This document shows positions 45,069 to 58,610 of a stretch of 64,000 bases of DNA, in pieces; the stretch's first letter is position 1; the number at the start of each line of letters is the position of its first letter. This DNA is from Sphagnum compactum (Eukaryota; Bryophyta; Sphagnopsida; Sphagnales), in assembly GCA_965153455.1 (NCBI GenBank), contig OZ234501.1, forward strand, positions 12,834,001 through 12,898,000, read 5' to 3'. The notes below the pieces were generated by a model, which worked only from the letters and a program-made list of their open reading frames with translations, did no database searches and was not told where the DNA came from. A program made the translations under genes and the position numbers.

Positions 45069-48000
45069 CTAACCCTGGAACTCCACCTTCACAACGCGGC
45101 CACCACCAGATGATTTTCCTCCCTTTTTAGCAGGCTGATGAGATGGACCTGCATCATCGCCAGAATTTTTGCTTGAAACTGATCCATTGCTTGATCCAGA
45201 CTTACTTGATCGACCACTTGATAATGGCAACTTGAACCCTTCAGCTGTGACCTGCTTCTCAATGACGGGGGCATAATCAGGATTCTCAATTGTGAGTTGC
45301 CGCAGCTTATACAGTACATCTTTCACTGTTTCTCGCAACTCGGCCAATATGAACTCACTTCCCACTTGCTTTGCTACAGCTATCCTGCATCAAAATTTTG
45401 TTGATTACAGACTGCCCTTGTGCTGCTCTGCATCAACATCTTTTCTATTTGTACATGTAGACTGAATGGTACCTTAGTGTTAGACTGGGTCAGAAGGGAC
45501 ATTTGGAGTTGGAATTTGGAATGTCATATTGACTAATTGAGACTTTGCTTCTGTTTGAAACATGTGTGTTGAGATTAATTAAGGCTTTCCTTCTTTTTGA
45601 AACATGGGTATCAAGAAGCCAAGACGTACGATAACTTTTCTTTCAGATCTTTGACATGCAAATTTAGTTGGGAAGCAGCCCGCTTGCATTTTGTTGATTG
45701 CTCTTGTGCGTCCTTTTCAGCCATTTCTGTTTTCCTTTGCAGCTCAATACAAGAGTTTGACAGACTTTCATATTCTTTTCCTGATTTCTCAAGTCGAGCT
45801 TCTGCTTCAGCCACCTCCTGAAAGAGATTGCACTAGGCTTATGTATTGATATCAATTTGAATTATTTCATTTTCACAAGGTGTGGCCTGGTTAAAAAGGA
45901 TATTCCACATCAATGTGCGAAAAGGATCTTAGCCAATTATGCTTCAACAATTGGATCTTCAAATGGTCTTTGCAAATAAAAACACAAATGAGAGATTATT
46001 GCCTCTAGTTATAAGTTGACACTTTGCTAAGAACATGCTTGCATGAACTTCCTGAAAAACTTTTCCTGCTAAGAACTTGCATTTCATTTCAGTAATTGCT
46101 TCAATTAATGAACTGTAGTGTAGGTGGGTTGGAGATAGTAGCAACATCTGTCATGGTGAAATGAACCAAAAAACTCCTTGTAAGATGACTGTGAGTCTTG
46201 ACTCCCAGCCTTGGGCTATTGGTGTGATAGTCTTCGAACTTTTGTTTACCATTCTCTTAAACTTTTGTAGGCATAGAACTTTGAATAACAGGAACCAACA
46301 TACTCCTTTTTACTTGTGATTTCAAGTTGTTTCAATTTAATATATGGGAACGAGTTGCCTACACCATATGATGCACAATAGATGAAATACTTGGTTGTAT
46401 GTTTGTGCATACTTCTTGCGCCAATCTTTTTTCTCGTTCTTTGAATCGATTAGAGTCTCGTGACTTTGCAAGTTCACTCTTCAAAGACTTGGCTTCATTT
46501 TCCAGTTCAATGATTTTGGGGTTGTTATGGTCAAGACTTGTCCTTAAGTTATTGTTTGATTCAACAATTTGACTTGTTGCTTGTTTCAAGAAGTCCACAT
46601 CCACTTTTGCCTGCACAGCATGAAAAGTTCAGCAACATTTCCAAATACACAACACACTTGTCTCAAATTGGATTCATGGTGAATCAAATGAACCTATTAA
46701 TTTTATTATGGCATGTTCTACGAGTTTTGGAGATAAGATGCACTAGTAATAGATAAACTTGTTAATGTGAATATGCATCTAGAAGCTCATAATAGACATT
46801 GGAATATGTAGTATGGGAATTGAATGATTTTAAAAAATGATTATCAAAGCATTGATTCTTTTCCACATAACGATTTTATCCATTCTGCATCATCCACTTT
46901 GCAACTAAATGCAATTTATAACATGTTCAAGTCTTCTGTAGTATTGAAGATCTTGATGAGAAACCTTGATAAATCTTTTTTCAAGTTCAATTCCCTTTTG
47001 TTGAACTTCTTCTCGATCCTTTGCAACTTTTTGAAAATAATAATCAGCTGTTAATTCGACACCGTCACTTGACTTCGTTCTCGCCTTCAAACAATCGTAC
47101 TTTGAATGAAGCTAAAATACACAACACATTTTATGTTTTTCCGTAATCAATGTCTGGACTTTTTTAGTTCAAATTAAAATATCAAATGTTTGATTTACAT
47201 GGCTTGATCACATCTGACATGTTTATGATAAAAGTGGTTGTACATATATCCATAATATATATGCACATTTTATGGTGATGTGGTGTGAATCTTACTAGTT
47301 GCATGTTGATATTATGAAATTGTTGGAATTATTCTTCTAGAGAAAGTGAAAACCTAAGTGCTTTTCTAATTTTTATTTCGATTAAAATGGAAAAAGCACA
47401 TCATGGAAGAACTCCACATGCGACAAAACTATTAAAACAACCGTTATAACAAATTTTCAGAACTTTAACAAAATAAATAAATGGACAAAACAATTCCAAA
47501 GTTCCTAGTTTAATGAAACTTATTTCTCATTTGTGAATGCTCTTGAATTCATCTATACAAAAATTGTTCACAATATACCTTTTCAATAAACAAAACACAA
47601 TTTTTGCGTTTGATAATGAGATTATGGAGCTCTTCTTGTATAAGCTTCAATTCTTGTCGTTGTTCTAATTGCCTTGCATCTACTTCCCGGCGCCGATCAT
47701 CCATGTTCTTTTGTAACCTTTGTTTCAAACAATCCATATTGAAAACTTCATCTGAACAACCAATCAAACTAGCATTTTCAACATTGACCATTTATAATTC
47801 TGCTAATATTCAAGGATTGATACAACTTGGGATCTCAAATTAACCTCCAAATGCTGAGTTCAATTGGTAATGGAATTCATAATGGTGCTCAAACTCTTAA
47901 ATCATGGACCAAAATTGATGCATTGAACTCAATCATAATTAGGTTATATTTCTACATAATTAAAAATGTTATCTCAAAATATAGGTGTGAATAAAGTAGC

Positions 48001-51000
48001 CTTCAAGGTGGCACATGAAGACCTATGATTGGAATCCAATGTAGGTGGTGATTTTTTAACTGAGATTTGTCTTGATGTAATGTGGTGCATATTTCATTTT
48101 TCCAAAGACAACTTATATTTCCAGAATTAAGACCTTATGTCTATACACTATCAACATAAGTCATTCATGACTGAAATATTACCTGCTTTGAAATGTAAAA
48201 GATCTGTTAATCGATTTACTTCCATTTGTAGCAAGTCAACTTCCAATGCTTTTTCTTCTCTTTCTGCAATCAACGTCTACATGAAATAGCAATTCAAAGA
48301 TTAATGAATAGGTCAATCCACTCAAGAACCTTTTGAACACATCAAAAGTACACCTTGCAACAGAAGAACATAAAGATGTTGTAGCCTTTGAGATGGTCAA
48401 TGAACGAGTAATCTAATTATGCTCATTTGATTGGAGTCATCACATTGACTATATAACATTTGATTAACTTATTTGCAACATCCCTCATATGACTGAAAGC
48501 TTCCAATTGGCTAGATTAGTCATATTGAGTAAAATATGTCTGTTTAGAAAACGAGAGCCTTGATAAAATATGCATTTGGACCAGAGTATCAAGTACATTT
48601 GTTGATCCTTGGAACGCACAAAGGGAGACCTTGTTCGGGTAGAACGTCCCACATTCTAATCCAAGCCACTTGCAGTGCAACATTTACTTAAAATGCATAA
48701 TGGATTCACTGAATGCAAAATAATTATATATCATTATTAAAACACTCCTAATCGTATCATGTACCTATGTATGATTTTGATTTTTCACACACGCTTTCTA
48801 GTTTTAACTCATAGGTAATCATAAAAATTAGCCTTGTGAATCCTATCCAACTATCTAAATTGAACTTAAATTATGTAAAAGACATAGTTCTAGCATTTAC
48901 TGATATCCAAATTTTATGTTATGTTAAAGCACTAAACATATTTGAGGCAGCCCCAAATTCTAACTAGTGGGTTTGACAGGTTTCACAAACAAGTTTCACT
49001 GTGGGCCAAATTATTATTTTTCTAAAGCAATTAAGGCCATGTTTCAAATCAGATTCTAACCTTAACTTTGTGTTGCTAGTGAAAGGACTAGGATTAACAA
49101 TTGCAAATGTGTTTAAAAGAGCAAAGTCTCAACATATTTTGTAACATATTTCATCATGTTAGAAATTACAATTTATCCCCTTAAGATAAGGAGTATCACA
49201 TTAACTAAAACTTGGTGATCATGAAGGTTCAATAGCATAATTAGCCCATTACCGAGCAATGGCATTCAATTGCATGTTGTTTCTTCCACAAATTCACAAA
49301 GTTAATGAACATGTGTCATGTTCATATATTGATCAAGCCTTCTCATGCTCAATATGGGTGCACATCCTTGATCAGTATATTTTGCCAAAGACAATGTTGA
49401 AATATAGTCAGGTATCTTATTCAATTGGTTGATACCTGACTAACCTACTTGTAATATTTCAATTATTGATACCTGACTAACCTACTTGTAATGTTGCCCT
49501 TGAAAAATATTTGTCATCTCAAAACTTAAGTTGCAATAAACAAGTTTATGTGTGGTTATAACCTAAAAGGTACCTTGTTTGTGACATGTCCCGAGTCGCA
49601 TTCAGTATTGAGTTCATCATTTTTTTCTTCACCATGTTTGCATTTCTTTTCCAATTCTTCTTTCTTTTGTGTTGCTGCCCGTAAGTCATTTTGTGATTTC
49701 TTCAACTATATGTACACCATTTGTTAATTATTAGAATTTTGTGTGGGCAAACATCTAATGTCACCAGTTACTACTTCATGAATCCTTCAAAAACAATTAA
49801 TTGTCAAACAAAGATTAAAAAATTCATGTTGTCTAAAAACATATCCTACATTGTTTGCTTTATCATACACCATTCAAATTAAATTCCAACAAAGTAATGG
49901 TCTTAATTTGGTTGGGCATTTGAGTAGTTCAAACCAAAGAACTGGTTCTCTAATGTAAACATTACTTGTGCAATAGCTGATGCTTCTTCCCGTTTCACCT
50001 CGTCCAAGTGATTTTCCAGTTCTTTAATCATTTTAGTTGTTTCTATCTCTTCAAGGTTATTACGTTCCCCACTAGCTTGCCCAACTTTTCGTTCCATTAA
50101 TTGGATTTGGAATTCAGCGACATATAATTTTTCTTCTTGTTTCATCATGTCCAATTCTAATTGGTTGATTTTGCTGCCCAAATTTTTTGCTTGTGATTTT
50201 CCACCAGCTATTTCATGTATGGTATTCACTTCTGCAGCCATTCCCAATAATACAATATGAACTTTTCCATCCAAAAACCTTGATACACTAAAAGAAAAAA
50301 GTGTTAATTTATAATAATAATAATAAAAGATCAGCAACTCCTTTTGGAAGCTATGTACGAAGCTATGTAGAAACTTGGTGATTCTACTGTGGAAACCTGC
50401 ATCTTTGAGGCTAAACAATTCTTCTGAAGCCTTGAAATGTCTTTCTCTCAAATCAATAACTTCTTGTTTGGCTAGTTTCAAGTTCAGTTCTTCAATGCTC
50501 AACAATTTTTCAAGGGCATGTGTTCGTTTTTCCAAAGTGTCAAGATGGTTGTATTCTTCTTCAACTTGTTTTCGCATTTTTTGCAATTTTTCCTGTGCTT
50601 GCTCATACTTCTTGTTTTGCCTTTTTATTTCCTGCAATAAAAACATGACCATGTACATAAAAAAACAATTGGGAAGGTCAAGCCAAAGGCTAGTGGTAGG
50701 GTCCATGGAACACATGGTTACTTTACACATTTTTATGCATGCAACATGTGTTAGAGCCCTACTAATACACTAGTGCTACAACCCTTGGAAAAGTGGTTAA
50801 TGAAGTTAGCAACATGTCCCCAGAAGTAGTTTCACAATACATACTATGGTAGTATATTTGTACTCCATGTTAATTTGTTGGGGGTGCCTACCAGGTTTGG
50901 ATTTGTTAATTTTTTATCAATGAGTCTCTTTGATTGGCCCATCACAAAAAAAGTTCTCAAACTTTAGAGACTCCCCAATATAGAAGTATTCACTCCACTC

Positions 51001-54000
51001 ACCCTCCCCAACTATTATGGGGAAGAAAGCCAGAGAGAATAAGATACCAAAGAGAAGACGAGGGCCAAGAGTAGTAAAAAAAAGCAAAACAAAATGAGAT
51101 TACCAATGGTCGAAAAATAATAGTTTGTCACCATTTCCCACGTAGGCTAATGGCAGGACAGCATAGTATGGGTGCATATTGTTTTCGTATTATGGAAAGA
51201 TGGAATGAAATATGGAAGTATGGAATGAAATCTTAAAGACATAATGCCAACAACATTAGTATCTTGTGTGATAAGTTGCAATTAACTCAGATTAGATAAT
51301 TAAACTATTAAACACATTTTATATAAAATAGATTTTTTATTTCAAATGATTTACAATTGGTGGCACTACAACAAAAGTTGTCCCTATTTGTTAAGTGATT
51401 TCATTGCATTTTGAGTGAATTCATGGATTGCAGTGAACCGGGACCAATGAACAAGCAGTGAATTCATTGGTTTAGTGAATGGGGACTAGTGAACTGCACT
51501 CACATTTTGTAGTAGTGTGGAGGAATGTGTTTATGAACTGATTTGGATTTGATTCATCATATAGATGTTTACATGTGTGATTTATCCAATCTCATTTCAA
51601 TTGGGTTTCATTTACAAAAGCTTTAGTTATAATTGAAAAAAGAAGATGGTTGGGTGTGAATTTTTTAAAGTTGTACCATTCAAGATGAAAAGGACTTAGT
51701 TTTGAACTATGTATTTTTTTATAATATATTGATCCCATCATTATTAATAAATTAATAAATTAAGTATTTTACAATGCAATATTTCAAACCATCACAATTT
51801 TAAATTCCATCAATATTATTCATTTTGTGTTCCAGGTATGATAATATAGGACAAAATAAAAAAATACAGAAGAAAGTGACATTGCAATAGAATTTTGATA
51901 CCCCTTTAAAAAAAACTTAAACCCTTGGTAAAAACTTAGTATGAAAAAACTTCATATTATGATTAATAAGCCTTAAAATTATTAGTCCACCATAACATTG
52001 TGGAATGCATTCCAATTTTATGAAACATATTTGTCAATAATGTTTGACATTGAAATCATGACACAGGAGGGCATACACATGGTAAAGTATGCTAGTCGGA
52101 GATGCTTGTTACTTTTTTGAAAAATATCCATGAAATACATTTTAATGTATTGAATTCATGAATATTATTTAAGTCAATGATCAATAATTATAAGTTTTTT
52201 GACTTCATTGCATAATATTGAAAAAACACATTTTTCAATATGCATTTAAGTACATTTTTTGGAAATGCAAGTATAAAAATTACATGTCATAGTTCTGCAA
52301 AATTGAGTTACAAATACATGAAAGTACAACATCAATAATAATTATTATAATTTTAAGTTGATGAAGGCCTAATGTATATGGATATAGTTTCAATTTTTCA
52401 TATTCTAATCATAATCTATCAAAATTTTAATGAAAAAGTATTTTGAAAAATTTGAACAACCAACCAATTTAGAACATACTTTTCATTCATTTTTCTTATA
52501 CAAAAAATTATAATAAACTCAATGAAGTGATTTATGATTTCAAAATGCAATTTAAATAATTTAATATTATTTATTAATGTTAATGTTGAAAAGAGACTAT
52601 TTTTGAAATTAAATTTTCTTAGGACTTTATCATACTTGGACCCAAGAACATTTCCATCAACATTTAAGTAAAGTGGGACTAATTGGACTTGAATAGCATG
52701 ACCAATTTGGGCTTGATTGACATCAATGCTTACATTGTATGTATAAATAATAATATGTAAAATTCTTTTTATTATCTTTGGCAAAATGATTTGTTTCCAA
52801 AGAGACAATTATATAGTATATTATGGGAGGGAGGCAAGATAAATAAATAAATGGAGTTGCTATTGAATTGGCATATCCAATAGATATAATTTCCTTTTTT
52901 ATATTTTAATTTCATTTTATTTTTCACAAATTTTGATTGCTCTCAAAAACATATTTCACCCCACCATAAACAAAAAATTAATTCATGATATATCAGTAAG
53001 TGATATTAAACTTTATCAATTATAGCATTGAAAGGGTTTTTCTATGTACATAAACTTCATCAAAGTCTATTTAAAATTACCTCTTGAAGATGAATTTTTT
53101 GGCCAAGGATCTTTGCAAATCGATATTGAGTGCGCAGATGATTGGTCTTCATCAAAGCAAGTTCTTCATGAGTTCGCTTTGTACTATTCCACGATATATG
53201 GAAATCACCCAATACATATTGCCAAGTGTTATTGACAAGTGAATTATTATGAAAATTGCATATGACTAGACATCAAACATACAATGTCTATATTGATTTC
53301 ATCACAAATTGGCACATTTATAGTCTATACACCATCCCCAAGTGGATTTTCTCACATATATAGAAGGTAGAATAAATACCTTTCTGTTTCTGATCGAAAT
53401 TGTTCACGCTGTTTTTGAGCATCCAACTCCTTAAAATAAATTGCTCTTTCAATATCTTTCTGCATTTTCAATCCAATGTTGTACAAAAGGAGTTTATGCT
53501 AGATTTTTGGAAGAATTTCAGTATGGAGTACTTCAAACAAATTAATATTTTGATAGTTCAATGACATAATAGATTGATACATTCGAAATTGAAAATTGGA
53601 ATCTACTAATTATAATTTTGTCAGAGTTGCATAATTCAAAAAATTTATTCATAAATAACATACGAATTTTTTTATCTTGTATCTAACATGTCAAAATAAC
53701 AAAACCATTAAATTAAAATTGTGTAGGATAACAATATAATAACACAATGGCTGAATATCAAACAATTTATCTTACATTATGTTCAAGTGCATTATAATAT
53801 TTGAGGTCAAGATTGTCAAGTATGCGCCTTCCACGTCTTAAATGTCCTTTGTTATTGGCAAATTCAGCTGTCATTTTATGAATATCTTTGTCACGTTGAT
53901 GAATCAGTTCAATTGCATCCTCCCACATTTGTATAATTTTTTGTCGTTCCAAGTGCAGTTTTCTGTTAATCCCACCAAAATTTGGGGTTTTCCAGAGTTA

Positions 54001-57000
54001 CTTTCAAGATCCAAGGTTTTGGGATTTTTCATTCATTTCCAATGTGGTAGGATGTTTGATGTGCCGAACCCACCATATCAGTAATTTACAGTTGAATTCC
54101 CTTATAAATATAATGAGTATTGTGTTTTCATCTTCAATAATTCTACAAACAACAAAGTACAATGGATTTAATTAAATCAAAATTCAGAGAAATGTGAAAT
54201 ATAAATATCCATGATGTATTGGCAAGAATGTGGAAAATTTTGGTACCTAAATTCTTCAGCAGTTCGATCAAGTTGAATTTGATGACTTTGAGTTTCTGAC
54301 ATCTCATTTTCAAGAAGATGTTCCAAGGAAGCAAGTTCCTTAGATGCTTTTGTTTCTTCTAATTGTAATTCCTTGATCCTAGATGTGTCACTTTTAGTGT
54401 AGCTTGCTAAAGCCATAGAATCCTCTTCTTTTTGTCGTGCAGCTTGGACCCATTGTTCCATTTCTTCCTGTTTTCCCTTTCTCTTATCTAAGGATATGTT
54501 TACTAATTTCTTGCATGTGACAATGCACATGATTCAATTGATAACATTTCCAATTATTTTTTCTTTTGGTTACATGAAATTTTACATGAAAAGCCCCTAG
54601 TATTTAGGGTTGATGGCATGAAAATAAATCAATTTAAGATTTCGGGTTAATATGATATAGGCGACTTGTTCTTGTAAGTCTGTCAAACAGAAGTTTGACT
54701 TGAATTATTAGTCTAGTTCAAAAAGCATAATACCTGATTCCAATGTTGCACAAGTCGAATTTGGTCCATTTTCTCATTACCTTGCATAATAGATGTTTGA
54801 ATACTTCGCAACTTTTCCATCATTTCATGCATTTCATTCTCAAATTTCAACACCTCTCTCTGCAGGTTTTTCATACAGGAATAATAGTGTCAAAAGCATG
54901 ATCCAGATGTTTGCCAAGCAAGTTGGATGATTTACACTAACATGTAAATATGACACATATATACTAATTTAAGAAGAAAACCTTGGTCCTTTGGACTTGG
55001 AATTCACACATTGTCTTCAAATGTTGTTCTGCCAAAATTTCTTGTCGTTTGGCCTCAACTCTCATTTGTGTTGCTGCAATTTCCTCTTGCACTCGTTTCA
55101 TGTGATCTTCCATGACCATTGTCCTGTCATTTTGTTCTTCTGTTGCATCCTATAAGCATGCCCAAATTTACTTACACAATTTATGCAACCAAGGTTGCAC
55201 TTAAAAATTTCAAGCTGGGTCCATCTAATTTTGTAAGGCTTTGTCATATCAATTTGGTGAACATTAATTTAACTTCTATTAAATAAAATAGTGAGGAAAT
55301 GTTGCCAGGCAACAATCCTTGTCTTAGTTGTTGTAACCTTGGAGTGGCCTAAATGGTCTATTCCAACATTGAAAATAGAAATGGTTAAAATAGATGAAAC
55401 TAATTGTGCTTATTGATCCATCTAAAAATAAATTATTGAAAGCCAAAAAAAATTCATTAAAATTCTCTTCGGACAGCTAAAGTGACAAATTGATATTCAT
55501 GACTTACTTATGTGGTATTAAAATTCTTGAAAGTGTCGTAAACATTTGTTTAATAAATAAATAAGCTTATTATCTATTCATGTGGCTCCAGTATTAAAAT
55601 GGTATGTTGGCTTCATTACAATCTAGAAATATTCTTCATAAAAAATTAAAGGCACATAAGAAAACATGAAAAGATGGACCTCAATGTTAATCATTCAAAA
55701 ACCCAAGTCTTTTCATTAAAATTCTTTTGGAAAGGTATAGTGATACAATTGATATTCGTGACTTAATCATGTGGTACTAAAATTCTTGAGAATGCTATAA
55801 ACATCTATTGAATCAATAATAAGCTTATTATCTTCATTCATTTGGGCTGGGATTTTTAAATGGCAAAAATATGTTGGCCGTCCTTACAACCTTGAAAAGA
55901 TGCAATCATGAAATATTCTTAAATCGTAAAACATAAAACACCTTATAAGCAAAGATGGAAAATTATGGACCTCAACGTCTTTCAAAGCCCGTTCGGCCTC
56001 TTGCACTTGAAAGTTGAAAGCACGATTTTCTTCATTGGCAAAGGCGGGTAGGAATCGCAAACTAATTTCCTTCACAATTTGAAATTCCTTTTTCGAATCG
56101 AAACTTGAGGGTGTTGTTGCATTTGATGCTTTCTCATGATCCAAAAGTTCACCGTGTTCCAGAATAGGGATGATGCCAGTTGGAGCCAATACCGTAGCCC
56201 ACTCTTGCACAGCATCTCCTCTCCTAACGGCATCCCCTTGTGGCAAGGTGATAGCCCAACTGTTGTCATCATCTTGACCTCTTGTTGTTGTTTGCCCTTG
56301 TTGCTCACTTTCCAACTTTGTGGGTATTGAATGTCTTCTTTCATGTTGCATTCGTATTGAAGGAGAAATAGGGAATCCAATACCCCTTTGTGCTTTGCCT
56401 CTTGTTGCTGCTTCTTCCCATTCAATTTGTGGATTGACATATTCTTCTTCTCCCCAGTTGTAAGTTTCAGCAAACACATCAGTTGCTTGTGCATGCGGAG
56501 AAAGCATGCCTTCTCTCACGGGAAGTTGTAATTCATAGGCTGCTTGTTCTTGCTCTCCTCCGTCCCAACTACGTGTTTCAGCCCAAGTTTCTCCATGTTT
56601 AGAAGCTACCACAACTTCAGGAACATTTATGCCTGCTTGTCTAAGAAGTTCCAGGCGTTCAACTTCATGTCGTGGTCTTCCCACTCCTCGTGATGATGAT
56701 GCAGCAGCTTCAGCATAACTTTTTCTCAAGGACTCCTCCTCCTCCTCACCTTCCCCCAGATCAAATGTCCTTGCCACAGTTTCTTGAAAGTACAAACTCG
56801 GAGCCACAACACCTTCCATGGGTGGTGGAGTGGGCCCTCGTGTCTCCCCTTCCCAATTGTCAATATCTGCCCATTCATTATCACCTTGGTCGGTAATTGC
56901 CACCATTTCGGGCACATTTCGCCCTTCCCTACGAAGCTCTTCTAGCCTTTCCACCTCAGACCTTGGCCTTCCTACCCCTCGTGTTGGGGGGACATTGTTC

Positions 57001-57215
57001 ATTGCAACAAGTTGGCTTTCCCATGAGTCATCTTGTTCGCTTGGTTCCTGTAACCTTGCGGCCCCAATACCTCTTGAAGTTGTTGCCCTTGCAACTTCAT
57101 CCTCCAATTGTGGTTCCTCTTCTTCTTCTTCTTCTTCTTCTTCATCATCGCCCCATAATCCTCTAGGGTGTGTGGGTGGGTCTTCAGATTGATTTGTTGT
57201 TTGCCTACTGGCCAT
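45069..57215 (-). CDS. CCDC39: CCDC39/FAP59 axonemal ruler protein with long N-terminal extension
   Basis: Sixteen exons in transcript order: 57215-55971, 55149-54982, 54859-54734, 54467-54247, 53962-53776, 53459-53380, 53183-53081, 50631-50397, 50231-49966, 49705-49574, 48276-48183, 47751-47579, 47111-46965, 46610-46413, 45817-45630, 45384-45069. Phases agree; about 1292 residues. From residue 389 on, the protein follows CCDC39 (human 941): LPAFANEENRAF, ASYTKSDTSRIKELQLE, SETQSHQIQLDRTAEEF, IIQMWEDAIELIHQRDKDI, KLYVAEFQIQLMERKVG, TADYYFQKVAKDREEVQQK and a Ser/Lys/Gly-rich C-terminus. CCDC39 with CCDC40 forms the 96-nm ruler that sets dynein and radial-spoke spacing on the doublet microtubules. 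Residues 1-388 are extra: acidic, with a ten-Glu run, and with two clear copies of an RGVGRPR-EVERLE unit. They share the first exon with the conserved start, so a mis-joined neighbour is unlikely. RPN5 ends 486 bases away, tail to tail. Confidence 0.9.
55450..55970. repeat. ~260-bp tandem duplication in CCDC39 intron 1
   Basis: Two copies share TGTGGTA(T/C)TAAAATTCTTGA (55511 and 55771), ATAAGCTTATTATC and TATGTTGGC, a period of 260 bases. The downstream ends correspond too: ATGGACCTCAA occurs at the exon 1 donor (about 55965-55975) and again near 55,675. The duplicated block thus seems to include the exon 1 splice donor. Confidence 0.65.
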
Positions 57216-58370
57216 TGCTTGAACCTTCTTTCAAATCACATAATCTGTTGTTTCTGCATATGGGCAAATCCAATTTAACAATTGACAACAACCATGCACT
57301 GACACATATATTATTGGGACACTGGAAATTATTGATCAACTTGGCAAATCAATAGCTATGATCAAAGACCAAACTATTGGCAATCAAAGGATTTTGTTCA
57401 ATTGGTGAATTGTCTTCTCTTATAAAAAGCGTATAATTTGTTGCATTTCATTTCTTTGCAAATATGACACTCAACTCCTCATGGGAAACTATTTGGACAA
57501 TTCATGAGATGGGTATGAAAGAATTTTGTGCATCAATCATTAGCAAAAAGATTTGCATCATGAGTGACATGTTTCATGGCATGGGGATTACTGAGTATGA
57601 TATTCTAAACTTGAAATCCAAAGAATAATTTCACATTTTGTGCCAGCTTCTAAGAATTGATTGTATTATTGGATGGGCAAAGGGATGAGATGTAGATGAG
57701 CAATTTGAAGATAAGTAAGTGATGGAAGAAATTGCCTGCACACACAACAGTCACAGCAAATGACAAGCTCGGTTGTTGTTCCCCAATAGTGCAGTGAGAA
57801 ATTGCACAGCTGTGGAAATAAAATGATGTTCATGTGAAGCTGGATGGCTGGAAGATGAGCCTCTTTCAGGGGCAGTTACCCTCACCCAATTTGCTCACAT
57901 CACTTTCCAGAAGTGGAATAATTAGCAATCTCTTGTTATGCTAGGCATAAAAGTTTTCACAAGCAGTCCTAATTCCTCACCCCTTAACAGGGTCCTCTTG
58001 GAAAGATATGGGATCCTGGCATATGGCAGCAAAATGGGTCTCAGGCCTGGAGTCTAGGTACTTACCTGGAAAAAAAATTTCTTTCATTGAAAACCTAACT
58101 CAAGCTGTAGTAAAGTTTCAATTTGGACAATTCATTCTTGACTCACGATTAGAGAAAACAAGAAATATAAAAGCCCTTCAAAGTAAGAAAGCCCTCTCTT
58201 GTTTGGAAGTTGTGCTATGATTAGTCCGAAAATTACCCGAAGTCAAACTCCCATTATTTGCTGTTCTAATCCCTTTGACAAACCCTTAAGGATTGTTTGT
58301 AACTAAACCTTTAAAAATGCCATTTAAGGTATACAAAAACCTAGAACCCTTTGATGTTACGAGTGTTTGG
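57216..58370. other. CCDC39 upstream region
   Basis: Contains the presumed promoter of CCDC39. I see no TATA box that stands out and no other gene. Reading frames are short and unlike known families. Confidence 0.4.
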
Positions 58371-58373
58371 TGT

Positions 58374-58610
58374 GATTTGTACAAGATGTGATTTGCAGGT
58401 TTCTCAACTTGGTTATGTGAGTTGGTGAGTACTCTCTTATTAGTCACTGTGGTTATGTCCAATCTGCCCAATTTCACAGCATTAAGATCTACTATGCATA
58501 TGCTAATTTGTACAAGATGTACCAATTTGCATTTTTGTCAACTTGTTTATGTGAGTTTCTTGTGTGTACTCTCTTATTGTGCATTTTGGTGTGGTCTGTT
58601 CTTTTACATA
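58374..58610. repeat. ~131-bp tandem duplication
   Basis: TTTGTACAAGATGT occurs at about 58376 and 58507, each followed by a variant of TTATGTGAGTT and TGTACTCTCTTATT. The copies are diverged. No function is apparent. Confidence 0.5.

Noticed and set aside
56818-57192. Plus-strand frame of 124 codons opposite CCDC39 exon 1, ending in a Ser run
   Set aside because: It is the antisense of the Glu-rich repeat region; serine runs mirror the GAA codons.
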